Shown here: in pieces, positions 13,430-21,023 of the stretch
Layout: each line of letters begins with the position of its first letter
Numbering within the stretch: position 1 is the first letter of the stretch
Assembly (NCBI GenBank): GCA_049301135.1
Contig: JBAQKP010000268.1
Coordinates: forward strand, 1-22,019
Source of the DNA: JAYXXU01 sp049301135
GTDB lineage: Bacteria; Pseudomonadota; Gammaproteobacteria; Pseudomonadales; Moraxellaceae
Length of the DNA: 22,019 nt
Direction: 5' to 3'
Program-made: the position numbers and the translations under genes
The notes under the pieces: generated by a model
What the model saw: the letters and a program-made list of their open reading frames with translations, nothing else
Told to the model about the DNA's origin: nothing
The model's database searches: none

Positions 13430-14611
13430 TTACAACCACTGTTTTTTCGGTGCTTCTTCTTCATCTTCGACCAGTTTAAAGCCACTACTTGCGCTGCTTT
13501 CACTCTGTTCGCCACGTTTGCTTTTCAGTTTGATCTGTAGGCGCAGTTCATTGGCGGAGTCGGAGTTACGGATAGCCTCTTCATAGCCGATTTGACCGTT
13601 GTCATACAAATCAAACAAGGCCTGATCGAAAGTTTGCATGCCGAGTTCACGCGATTTGGTCATCATCTCTTTGAGCACGTGGAAGTTACCTTTTAAGATG
13701 TTTTCCGCGATGATCGGGGTGTTCAGCAGGATCTCAATCGCAGCACGCCGACCTTTGCCATCCGTGGTGCGTACCAGTCGTTGCGAGATAATCGAGCGCA
13801 AATTAGATGACAGATCCATCAACAGTTGATTGCGGCGTTCTTCAGGAAAAAAGTTAATAATCCGGTCGATGGCTTGGTTGGCGTTGTTGGCGTGTAGTGT
13901 GCCGAGGCACAAGTGGCCGGTTTCGGCAAACGCAATCGCATGTTCCATGGTTTCAGTATCGCGGATTTCTCCGATCAAAATCACGTCCGGCGCTTGGCGC
14001 AGGGTGTTTTTCAGTGCGGCATGCCATGAATGCGTATCGACCCCGACCTCACGATGGGTGATCAAGCTGTTTTTATTTTTATGCACGTATTCGACTGGAT
14101 CTTCAACGGTGATGATATGACCGGCCGATTTTTCGTTACGGTGATCGATCATCGCTGCCAGCGTGGTGGACTTGCCTGAGCCGGTTGCGCCCACCACGAG
14201 GACGAGGCCACGTTTGGTCATCACCACCTCTTTCAAGGTTTCTGGTAGTTTAAGCTGTTCAAAATTTGGAATATCGGCAGCAATCGTCCGAATCACCATG
14301 CCGACTTGCAGTTGCTGCATAAACACATTGACCCGAAAACGACAGACATTCGGCAACGAAATCGCAAAATTACACTCAAAGGTCTCTTCAAATTCTTTGG
14401 TTTGTCGTTCGTTCATCAGGCTATAGGCCAAGCGCTTGGTCATCTCTTCGTTCAGCCGTTGCTGACTCATCGGTTTCATGCTGCCTTGGTATTTAATACT
14501 CGGCGGAAAATCCACCGAAATAAACAAATCTGAGCCGCCAATCTCGTGCATTTTGGTCAGCATTTTATTCATGTATTGGCGAATATCTTCAGGGGGTTGG
14601 GTGGTTGACAT
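13430..14611 (-). CDS. pilU: Type IV pilus retraction ATPase PilU
   Basis: A 393-aa hexameric ATPase of the PilT/PilU family that helps depolymerise type IV pili for twitching motility and DNA uptake. It has an N-terminal PAS-like domain (about 1-115), Walker A GATGSGKST (about 141-149), Walker B ILIGEIRD (about 211-218) and the His box HAIAFAETGH (about 224-233). The C-terminal ELGMQTFDQALFDLYDNGQI and YEEAIRNSDSANELRLQIKL are closer to PilU than PilT. A charged Ser-rich tail follows (about 365-393). The ATG at 14611 has a GGAAGGA 5 nt upstream; the longer frame to 14704 is not supported. No pilT neighbour is in the window, so the usual pilT-pilU pairing is not seen. Confidence 0.9.
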   Translation of the reverse strand: MSTTQPPEDIRQYMNKMLTKMHEIGGSDLFISVDFPPSIKYQGSMKPMSQQRLNEEMTKRLAYSLMNERQTKEFEETFECNFAISLPNVCRFRVNVFMQQLQVGMVIRTIAADIPNFEQLKLPETLKEVVMTKRGLVLVVGATGSGKSTTLAAMIDHRNEKSAGHIITVEDPVEYVHKNKNSLITHREVGVDTHSWHAALKNTLRQAPDVILIGEIRDTETMEHAIAFAETGHLCLGTLHANNANQAIDRIINFFPEERRNQLLMDLSSNLRSIISQRLVRTTDGKGRRAAIEILLNTPIIAENILKGNFHVLKEMMTKSRELGMQTFDQALFDLYDNGQIGYEEAIRNSDSANELRLQIKLKSKRGEQSESSASSGFKLVEDEEEAPKKQWL

Positions 14612-14636
14612 GGCAATCCTTCCGTGGAATTTAAGA

Positions 14637-14828
14637 CTAAAAAAAGTGAGCCGATTCAGACTCGTCATCGGTTGGCGCGTGGTCTGATGTTGGGTAAAGA
14701 ACACCGCTGTGCCCGTTTAAATGACCGCTCAAATCGTTGCCCAGAATCATGCGGTTGATTGGCGTTTGATGCAAGGGTTTCGCCACAAAGTCCACTTGTT
14801 TTTGTGGTCGATCAGCCACATATTGCAC
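14637..14828 (-). pseudogene. Possible C-terminal fragment of a receiver-domain protein
   Basis: A 63-codon frame (GTG at 14828) directly upstream of pilU on the same strand. It reads VADRPQKQVDFVAKPLHQTP then INRMILGNDLSGH and ends in an acidic SDHAPTDDESESAHFF tail. Codon use looks coding-like. DFVAKPLHQTPINRMIL resembles the segment around the conserved Lys-Pro near the end of response-regulator receiver domains, as in hybrid sensor kinases. The earlier Asp-bearing part is absent, and a TAG stop lies six codons before the GTG. It may be a remnant, or a small real gene of unknown function. The assignment is weak, and it overlaps the uvrC start region on the other strand. Confidence 0.3.
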
Positions 14829-14830
14829 AG

Positions 14831-16681
14831 ATGACCGACTCTATGCCCAAGCTGTCCGCCAGCCACGATCCCGACGCGATCCGCACGCACATTAAAGCGA
14901 TTTTGGCGACGTTGCCCAATCAACCCGGCGTGTACCGGATGTTGGCTGCCGACGGGGAGTTGTTGTACATCGGCAAAGCCAAAAACCTGAAAAATCGGGT
15001 GTCGAGTTATTTTGTTAAAACCATCGATCACCCGAAAACCCGCGCCCTCGTCGCACGGATTCGGCACATCGACACCATCGTCACCCGTAGCGAAACTGAA
15101 GCGCTGCTGCTGGAACAAAACCTGATTAAGCAGCATAAGCCGCCGTATAACATCTTGATGCGCGATGATAAATCCTATCTGTACGTGTATCTGTCGGCTG
15201 ATCAACCGTATCCACGTCTTGCGGTGGGGCGCGGCAAACGCAATCACCAGACCGGCAAAGTGTTTGGCCCATATCCGAGTGCGACCAGTGCCAAAGACAC
15301 GCTGCTGTTACTACAAAAAATGTTTATGTTGCGTCAGTGCGACAATCGGTTTTTTGCCCAGCGCACACGGCCTTGCTTAGAGTATCAAATCAAACGCTGC
15401 CGTGCGCCGTGTGTCGGTCTGGTGTCGCCGGATGAATATGCCAAAGACGTGGAACACACCATTAAGTTTTTAAAAGGTGAAACCGGCGAGCTTGACCAAA
15501 AATTAATTCGGATGATGGAGCAGGCATCGGAGCAATTGGCGTTTGAGCAAGCCGCGCTATACCGCGATCAGCTGAGTATGTTGCGCGATATTCAAGCGCA
15601 GCAAGCGGTGTATACCGCACGCGGTGAGGCGGATATTGTGGCGATTGCCCAGCAAGCGGGTGTGGTCTGTATCCAAGTGATGAATGTGCGTGGCGGGCGG
15701 TTGCTCGGCGGTAAGAGTTTTTTTCCTGACCTACAGATGTCTGAAGATGCCGAGGGCGCAGGTGCGGTGCTATCGGAGTTTATGGCGTCGTTCTATTTTC
15801 AGTTTGCCGATGATTTGCCGGAAGAACTGATTATTAACGTCGAATTGCCGGATCAGGATGCGCTACAAGCGGCATTGTCGGAACAGTTTCAGCAGAAACT
15901 CCAGATTAAAACCCGTGTGCGTGAAACCCGTGCCGAGTGGTTACAACTGGCGGTACTCAATGCCGAAGGTGCACTGAAAGCCAAGCTCGCCAATCATCTC
16001 GAAATCAAGCAGCGCTATCAGGTATTACAACAGATTCTCGGGCAGCCGGTCGATCGGATCGAGTGTTTTGACATCAGCCACACCATGGGCGAAGCGCCGA
16101 TTGGCTCGTGTGTGGTGTTCGATCAAGGCGGCATGCGCAAGCGCGATTATCGGCAGTACGCGATTACCGATGAGGTGACCGGCGGCGACGATTACGCGGC
16201 GATGCGGCAGGTATTACAGCGGCGGTATAGCAAGCAGCCGCTACCGGATTTGTTGTTGATTGATGGCGGCAAGGGTCAGCTCAGCAGTGCAATGGCGGTG
16301 ATGGCGGAGCTTGAACTCACGCCCTTTATGCTGGGCGTGTCGAAAGGTGAAGGTCGTAAAGCCGGTTTGGAGACGCTGCATTTTACCGATGGTCGCACGC
16401 TGAATCTGGCCAATGACGACAAAGCCTTGCATTTGATTCAGCAGATTCGTGACGAGGCGCATCGCTTTGCAATTACCAAGCACCGCGCCAAACGCGATAA
16501 ACGTCGCGCCGGTTCAGTATTGGAGTTGATTCCAAACTTAGGTGAAAAGCGTCGCCGTGAACTGCTGGCGCACTTTGGTGGCATGCAAGGTTTGCTGTCT
16601 GCGTCAGAACGTGAGATTGCAGGGGTGAAAGGCATCGGTGCGGTGACGGCGCGGACGGTATATGCAGTGTTGCATGAATAG
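14831..16681 (+). CDS. uvrC: UvrABC excinuclease subunit C
   Basis: The nuclease that makes both incisions around DNA lesions in nucleotide excision repair, recruited by UvrB. At 616 aa it has the family length (610 in E. coli). The N-terminal GIY-YIG domain shows PGVYRM (about 32-37) and LLYIGKAKNLKNRVSSYF (about 44-61). A Cys cluster with CLEYQIKRCRAPCVG follows. The UvrB-binding UVR motif is near LIRMMEQASEQLAFEQAALY. The RNase H-like endonuclease domain contains ECFDISHTMGEAPIGSCVVF and LLIDGGKGQL. The C-terminal tandem HhH reads LIPNLGEKRRRELLAHFGG and VKGIGAVTA. The ATG at 14831 gives the usual N-terminal length; ATG 14843 is an alternative and the longer frame to 14759 is not supported. 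The ribosome-binding site is poor. Confidence 0.96.
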   Translation: MTDSMPKLSASHDPDAIRTHIKAILATLPNQPGVYRMLAADGELLYIGKAKNLKNRVSSYFVKTIDHPKTRALVARIRHIDTIVTRSETEALLLEQNLIKQHKPPYNILMRDDKSYLYVYLSADQPYPRLAVGRGKRNHQTGKVFGPYPSATSAKDTLLLLQKMFMLRQCDNRFFAQRTRPCLEYQIKRCRAPCVGLVSPDEYAKDVEHTIKFLKGETGELDQKLIRMMEQASEQLAFEQAALYRDQLSMLRDIQAQQAVYTARGEADIVAIAQQAGVVCIQVMNVRGGRLLGGKSFFPDLQMSEDAEGAGAVLSEFMASFYFQFADDLPEELIINVELPDQDALQAALSEQFQQKLQIKTRVRETRAEWLQLAVLNAEGALKAKLANHLEIKQRYQVLQQILGQPVDRIECFDISHTMGEAPIGSCVVFDQGGMRKRDYRQYAITDEVTGGDDYAAMRQVLQRRYSKQPLPDLLLIDGGKGQLSSAMAVMAELELTPFMLGVSKGEGRKAGLETLHFTDGRTLNLANDDKALHLIQQIRDEAHRFAITKHRAKRDKRRAGSVLELIPNLGEKRRRELLAHFGGMQGLLSASEREIAGVKGIGAVTARTVYAVLHE

Positions 16682-16754
16682 ATACGTCATCAAGCTTGAT
16701 CAAACAGGATAATCGTCTAGCATATAGCTCTGCCCAAAAGGATGTACCCGCGCA

Positions 16755-17081
16755 ATGACCCCAACCCTAAAAAACCTATCTGAGATTGTCGCCTGCGCCA
16801 ATGATGCGCTGTATGACCACGATAAAAACGTCAGCACGGTGATGGGCATCATGGATCAAAATCTGCGTAAACAGGGGGTAGCTGCGGACGCCATTACGAT
16901 TGATTGTCTGGCGTTAGACAAAAAAATCGTGATTTTCATTCGCGACGACCGACCAGATTCGGTTGATGTGGCGCTGGGTAATAAAGCCGGTGATATTCAC
17001 TCATGCGTCACTTACCCGACCGAGCAAATCACCGAGGTATTTATGCTGCAACTGATGCAGGACAGTTTTGTCTCGGCATAG
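16755..17081 (+). CDS. Small conserved-looking protein of unknown function
   Basis: A 108-aa soluble protein without a signal peptide or membrane segment. It has an alpha-beta pattern: an N-terminal helix (about 4-20), a Met/Asp-rich helix (about 28-40), strands ITIDCLALD and KIVIFIRDD (about 47-65), and a C-terminal helix ITEVFMLQLMQDSF. I do not recognise a family. It lies between uvrC and pyrE, 73 bp after uvrC. AAGGA lies 12-13 nt before the ATG, rather far for a ribosome-binding site. Codon use is like its neighbours, so it is probably a native gene. Confidence 0.6.
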   Translation: MTPTLKNLSEIVACANDALYDHDKNVSTVMGIMDQNLRKQGVAADAITIDCLALDKKIVIFIRDDRPDSVDVALGNKAGDIHSCVTYPTEQITEVFMLQLMQDSFVSA

Positions 17082-17124
17082 ATCTGATTTTGTACTTGAT
17101 CAGCAACGCCGCTAGATTTCGCCG

Positions 17125-17152
17125 TTCAAGCCGCTGCTGCTTTTGTTATCAT
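17125..17152 (+). promoter_or_regulatory. Putative pyrE promoter
   Basis: TTCAAG (17125-17130), 16 bp, then TATCAT (17147-17152, five of six bases of the -10 consensus). Transcription would start near 17159, about 34 bp before the pyrE ATG at 17193. The ATG at 17151 lies within the -10 box, which argues against the longer pyrE frame. Confidence 0.4.
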
Positions 17153-17192
17153 GCTGGCTATTTTTTTGACTGCCTGCTGTGGAGCTTCCGCG

Positions 17193-17843
17193 ATGTCTAC
17201 CCCACAACCATTTACCCCGTTGGCTTTGATCGAGTTGGCCTTGGCGCGTGGCGTGCTGAAATTTGGCGAATTTACTCTAAAGTCCGGTCGGGTCAGTCCA
17301 TATTTTTTTAATGCAGGGCTGTTTAATGATGGCGAGGCGCTGTCGTTGTTGGCCAGTGGTTATGCACAACGCTTGATGCAATGTGGTGGCGTGAATGTGA
17401 TTTTTGGTCCCGCGTACAAGGGGATTCCGCTGGCGGCAGTGACGGCCAGTGCGTTGTGGCATGAGCATGGTGTGAATGTGCCATGGGCGTTTAACCGTAA
17501 AGAAGCCAAGGATCATGGTGAGGGTGGGCTGTTGGTCGGTGCGCCAGTGGCGGGTCAGCAGGTGTGGATTTTGGATGATGTCATTACGGCGGGTACGGCG
17601 ATCCGTGAGGTGATGACGATTTTGAACGCCGCAGGTGCGACGGTGGCGGGGGTGTTGGTCGCGCTGGATCGGCAGGAACGCGGGCAGGGCGAGCTATCAG
17701 CCATTCAGGAAGTCGAAAAACAGTTTGGGATTCCAGTCCATGCGCTGATCACGATGGCGGATCTGATGGCGTATCTTGAGCAAAACAACCGCACTGACGA
17801 TCTGGCAAAAATGCAAGATTATCGGACGAAATATGGGATTTAA
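17193..17843 (+). CDS. pyrE: Orotate phosphoribosyltransferase
   Basis: Catalyses orotate plus PRPP to orotidine 5'-monophosphate in de novo pyrimidine synthesis. At 216 aa it has the usual length. FGEFTLKSGRVSPYFFN (about 24-40), FGPAYKGIPLA (about 71-81), the catalytic flexible loop FNRKEAKDHGEGG (about 100-112) and the PRPP-binding loop VWILDDVITAGTA (about 124-136) are all present. The ATG at 17193 is chosen because GTGGAG lies 8-9 nt upstream and the protein then begins like other PyrE proteins; the longer frame to 17151 runs into the putative promoter. It is followed by a strong hairpin and converges on the minus-strand operon to the right. Confidence 0.95.
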   Translation: MSTPQPFTPLALIELALARGVLKFGEFTLKSGRVSPYFFNAGLFNDGEALSLLASGYAQRLMQCGGVNVIFGPAYKGIPLAAVTASALWHEHGVNVPWAFNRKEAKDHGEGGLLVGAPVAGQQVWILDDVITAGTAIREVMTILNAAGATVAGVLVALDRQERGQGELSAIQEVEKQFGIPVHALITMADLMAYLEQNNRTDDLAKMQDYRTKYGI

Positions 17844-17856
17844 GCGGTTTGTGGGT

Positions 17857-17880
17857 CAAGGCCAGTGATTGCTGGCCTTG
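17857..17880. terminator. Bidirectional terminator between pyrE and the S4-protein operon
   Basis: CAAGGCCAG (17857-17865) and CTGGCCTTG (17872-17880) form a perfect 9-bp stem with a 6-nt loop. It is 14 nt past the pyrE stop and 21 nt past the stop of the convergent S4 gene. T-runs are weak on both sides. Confidence 0.6.
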
Positions 17881-17900
17881 TCTTGATAAACGAAAAGCAA

Positions 17901-18110
17901 TCACAGCACCTTAATCTGTTGCCCTGCAAAACTCACCACCTGACCGCTGATGATTTTACAGCGTTTACGGGTTTCGACCTGTCCATCGACGGTGACCAGA
18001 CCCTGCTCAATCGCGGCTTTGGCTGCACCGCCGCTGTCGCACCAGCCCTCAAGTTTTAACAAATCACACAGCGCAACAAAGGGATGGCTGTCCAGCATAA
18101 AAGTGTTCAC
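17901..18110 (-). CDS. S4-domain RNA-binding protein, YbcJ-like
   Basis: A 69-aa protein consisting almost entirely of an S4 RNA-binding fold. HPFVALCDLLKLEGWCDSGG, AKAAIEQGLVTVDGQ, VETRKRCKI and GQVVSFAG match E. coli YbcJ (70 aa) nearly position for position. I chose the GTG at 18110 because NTFMLDSHPFVALCDLL then aligns with the YbcJ N-terminus and gives the same length. ATG 18098 is possible. ATG 18149 overlaps the upstream gene's stop (ATGA) and could be used by translational coupling, but it adds 13 unusual residues. It is the last gene of the minus-strand operon. The RNA target is unknown. Confidence 0.8.
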   Translation of the reverse strand: MNTFMLDSHPFVALCDLLKLEGWCDSGGAAKAAIEQGLVTVDGQVETRKRCKIISGQVVSFAGQQIKVL

Positions 18111-18145
18111 GGGTGATGGATATCCTGTGTGGCGGCGAGTGGAAG

Positions 18146-19087
18146 TCATAAAATTTTAAACTGTTTGATCGGATTTGACCACGCGACCTGATCTGGATCT
18201 TGACTACCACTCACCCCGTAATAACGCGCCCGCTCGACAATCCGTGCTGCCCAAGCCCGATGGGTGGCTGGTTCAAGCATCGCGCCTTCATGCTGAAACA
18301 CGGCACGCGCATCCGGTGCAAGAATCGCCTGTGCTGCCGTATAGTCTTTAGTATTCACTTGTAAGGCGCGATGCACCCAGCCGATTTGACTTGGATGAAT
18401 GATGGTTTTGCCGACCAGACCGTGTTGCACGTCCAGCTCGACTTCGGTTTTCAGCAGGTCAGCCGGTTCAAAGTATTCGCAGACCGGCGCAGTGAGTGCA
18501 AAGCCATACGGCATAAACGTCGCAATCAGTTGATTGATCACTTGCGCGAGTGGCGTTTGGTACAGGGTATGACTTGGCGGGCGACGCAAGCCCAAACAAG
18601 CCAATAAATCATTGCCACCGATGCGCAGTGCCAGTACCGGTAGTTTGCTGCTGCTCAGGTGTTCGCGCAGTTCACGCATCGCGCCACTGTCGTACACCAT
18701 CGCGGTTTCAAGCGTCGGTAGCAGCAGCAGATTGGCTGGAATCGCCGCTTGCCAGTCGGTCAGGCTATCCAGATCAAATTTGGGCAATACAAAACCATCA
18801 AGCTGATGAATCAACGGCCAATCCGCCAACTGTGCCGCCATCCGTGCATGTCGTGGCCGCACGAATACCAGCGGTGCTTGGGCGCGGCGTTCTTCGTAGG
18901 TCAGTTGTTGCAACAATTGTTGTAGGTGTTGTAAGCCGAGACCGACATCCTGTTCGGAGATCGCATCTTCCAGACAGATCACCACAGAACGCAGTTGTGG
19001 GATTTTTTCACCACTGACCACCGCCCATAAATCACTGCGCGTGGCAGGCATGTACAACGTCGCGCCAAGCGCGTAAGCAGAAAGCAT
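18146..19087 (-). CDS. CitE-like C-C bond lyase of the Ter-linked module
   Basis: A 313-aa TIM-barrel enzyme of the HpcH/HpaI/CitE superfamily, of the C-C_Bond_Lyase type (PF15617) found in tellurite-resistance neighbourhoods. YMPATRSDLW (about 12-21), SVVICLEDAI with the Glu-Asp pair (about 40-41), VFVRPRHA, DGFVLPKFD, LLPTLETAMVYD and LRIGGNDLL mark the barrel strands and the metal/acyl-binding residues. TIIHPSQI is conserved near the end. The reaction is unknown; it is thought to work with the adjacent phosphoribosyltransferases and phosphatase on a nucleotide-like product. The ATG at 19087 follows the stop of the upstream gene by 3 nt and has a GGAG 9 nt upstream. Confidence 0.82.
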   Translation of the reverse strand: MLSAYALGATLYMPATRSDLWAVVSGEKIPQLRSVVICLEDAISEQDVGLGLQHLQQLLQQLTYEERRAQAPLVFVRPRHARMAAQLADWPLIHQLDGFVLPKFDLDSLTDWQAAIPANLLLLPTLETAMVYDSGAMRELREHLSSSKLPVLALRIGGNDLLACLGLRRPPSHTLYQTPLAQVINQLIATFMPYGFALTAPVCEYFEPADLLKTEVELDVQHGLVGKTIIHPSQIGWVHRALQVNTKDYTAAQAILAPDARAVFQHEGAMLEPATHRAWAARIVERARYYGVSGSQDPDQVAWSNPIKQFKIL

Positions 19088-19090
19088 CAA

Positions 19091-20266
19091 TTACGCTCCA
19101 CGGCGTTGAATAATGGTAATCGCCCGATACGGTGCAATCGCATCGCCGAGCAGCTCAATCGGCGCACCTTGAGCGGCGGCGAGGTGGCGCAGTAGGCGGG
19201 TTTGTGGGTCATTAGCATCGCGTAGCAATACGCGTTCTGGCACGCGGCGCAGCACCGCACGGGTTGCTTCAGCCAGACTCGGTTTGATCCGGTTCGGCTG
19301 TTGCACATCAAAGCGTTCCGCGACCCTCGCAATCACGCGGGCAGCACGTTGCTGCTGTTGCTGACGTGCATGCTCAGGCCACACGGCGGGGCTAATCTTG
19401 TTTAACTGTTGGCGCTGCTGTTGGCGCTGCTGTTGTCGTTGCTGATTCACCTGTTGGATTAACGCACAAGACTGGTCTGCCGCCTGTAGATTGTTGTAGA
19501 ACAAGCAACCATGTAACTGATCGGCTTGGTATAGCGTGCGCGAAATCAACCCAGATACCGTCGCACCCAGCACCCCTGATGGAATCAGCCAATCGTCGCT
19601 ACTCGCGGTCAGCCATGCGTAACCACTGACATCGGCCAGTGTCACCAGCCGTACTACGCCGTCAAACTCAGGATCAGTCTGCACACTGCTGCGTAGCTCG
19701 CGGCTAATCGCGCCTTTGCCCGTCCAACCATCGACAAATACCAACTGCGCGTAGGCGTGTTGCTGTCGAATCTGTGCATACGCGACCGCATCCAACCCAC
19801 GATCACGGATGATACTCACGCCATAGTGCAGCACACTGATGCCGAGGTCTTTCAGCGCGTGTTGCAACATCACCCCAATCGGCAGCCCCGCGCGTACCAA
19901 GCTGACCAACACCAGCGGCTGATGTTCGAGTGTGTTTTGTGCTTGCTGCTGTGCATGTTGTTGTAGGGCAAGCGCTAACGCCTGAATCTCATACGCCAAA
20001 CGCGGTAATCCTTCAGCGACCGCCTGTTGATAGACCTGTTGATGCAGTTCAGACGGTGCAGACTCTAGGCTAATCATCTCAGAATAGTGCTTTTGGCCAG
20101 TTTGAATCAGCCGCTCTTTTTCCTCGACATCGGTATGTTCGGCCTTGATCAGTCGCAGTAACAGTTGCACCTGATCGGCGGCATAACTGCCTGAAAAGCA
20201 GTCCGAAAAGCCAACAGATTGACCATTTAGTAGAGGATTCAAAGCATTAACGTCCGGTAAATTCAT
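19091..20266 (-). CDS. StiP/PRTase-like protein of the Ter-linked module
   Basis: A 391-aa protein of the family labelled 'cysteine protease StiP' (PF11202), widely regarded as a phosphoribosyltransferase-like enzyme. The N-terminal FSGSY motif is at about 24-28, LVRAGLPIG at about 123-131, HYGVSIIRDRGLD at about 147-159 and the PRPP-binding-like loop VFVDGWTGKGAI at about 176-187. The C-terminal part (about 310-391) is Arg-rich and may bind RNA. Between the halves is an unusual Gln/Arg linker (about 272-310) encoded by a 12-bp tandem repeat. It overlaps the end of the HAD gene by 20 nt, which suggests translational coupling. ATG 20266 is preferred; an in-frame GTG at 20272 is possible. Confidence 0.82.
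   Translation of the reverse strand: MNLPDVNALNPLLNGQSVGFSDCFSGSYAADQVQLLLRLIKAEHTDVEEKERLIQTGQKHYSEMISLESAPSELHQQVYQQAVAEGLPRLAYEIQALALALQQHAQQQAQNTLEHQPLVLVSLVRAGLPIGVMLQHALKDLGISVLHYGVSIIRDRGLDAVAYAQIRQQHAYAQLVFVDGWTGKGAISRELRSSVQTDPEFDGVVRLVTLADVSGYAWLTASSDDWLIPSGVLGATVSGLISRTLYQADQLHGCLFYNNLQAADQSCALIQQVNQQRQQQRQQQRQQLNKISPAVWPEHARQQQQQRAARVIARVAERFDVQQPNRIKPSLAEATRAVLRRVPERVLLRDANDPQTRLLRHLAAAQGAPIELLGDAIAPYRAITIIQRRGA
19407..19444 (-). repeat. 12-bp tandem repeat encoding a Gln/Arg linker
   Basis: GGCGCTGCTGTT occurs twice in perfect tandem at 19411-19422 and 19423-19434, followed by a diverged unit. On the coding strand it encodes QRQQ repeats (about residues 275-288 of the StiP-like protein). 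The length is a multiple of three, so copy changes would keep the frame. Confidence 0.7.
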
Positions 20267-21023
20267 AACCACCGATTTGCATCACATGTTGTTCAAGTTG
20301 CTGCGTCACCCATGCACTGGTTTGGCTGCGTTTCGGCATACCCCACCAGTCGCATTGCTGCAAAAATGCCACATCAGACAAACTATCGCCCCAGCCCAAC
20401 ACCACCCGCTGTTGGTCGGGATTGAGTATAGACAACACATGTTGCACTGCGGCGACTTTGCTGACTACTTTGGGCAATAAGGCAGCGGTATTGCCATTCA
20501 CATGCAGATAAAAATCTGGATATTCGGACATTTTTGCCAGTAAATGCGCAAAATATGGCGCAGTTGGTAGCTGCTTCACGATGATATAAATCGATACATC
20601 GCGCTCAACCGCAATCCAAGCGCGCACGCTATCGGGGCGCTGTGGATCACGCTCAAGGTCAGACAATATTTGCTCTAGCTCAGGCAATAGCGGTGCTAAA
20701 AGCTGTTGCATGTGCGCCTGCCACGTCGGTTCAAGCTGGCCATCGGGCTGTACAATCACCGCACCATGCTGACAAACCGCCCACGAGTTAAGCGGCAATT
20801 GCACCCGCGCCAAACCCTCTAAACTACGCGCCGTGACCGGAATCACCTCGGTACTGGCCTGTAGCCACTGCCAAAATTGCTGCTGACGGTCGGTCATCCA
20901 GCCGAGTGGCTCACCTGCGCTATTGTGGCTGGCGATGTGTTTGAGTTGATCCGCCGGTAAGTGCTTGGCGGTTTGAAACAATGTGTCGTCTAAATCAAGC
21001 AATGCCAATGGTTTAACCAGCAT
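20247..21023 (-). CDS. HAD-family hydrolase of the Ter-linked module
   Basis: A 258-aa haloacid-dehalogenase phosphatase, probably acting on a phosphorylated sugar or nucleotide intermediate. Motif I is LLDLDDTLF with the nucleophile Asp (about 8-16), motif II VIPVTARS, motif III LLPKVVSKVAAV, and motif IV GWGDSLSDVAFL. An inserted cap of about 100 residues lies between motifs II and III, as in Cof-type enzymes. I chose ATG 21023 because AAGAAGG lies 8 nt upstream; ATG 21029 is too close to it. The start overlaps the end of the upstream phosphoribosyltransferase gene by 11 nt, so the two are probably coupled in one operon. Confidence 0.85.
   Translation of the reverse strand: MLVKPLALLDLDDTLFQTAKHLPADQLKHIASHNSAGEPLGWMTDRQQQFWQWLQASTEVIPVTARSLEGLARVQLPLNSWAVCQHGAVIVQPDGQLEPTWQAHMQQLLAPLLPELEQILSDLERDPQRPDSVRAWIAVERDVSIYIIVKQLPTAPYFAHLLAKMSEYPDFYLHVNGNTAALLPKVVSKVAAVQHVLSILNPDQQRVVLGWGDSLSDVAFLQQCDWWGMPKRSQTSAWVTQQLEQHVMQIGGYEFTGR

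Noticed and set aside
13161..13439. A 92-aa minus-strand frame between the acyltransferase gene and pilU.
   Set aside because: It has no family resemblance, whereas the overlapping 35-codon frame at 13235-13342 reads as a recognisable family N-terminus.
19407..19444. A CRISPR-like or regulatory repeat array.
   Set aside because: The units are 12 bp, directly adjacent without spacers, and in frame within a coding gene.
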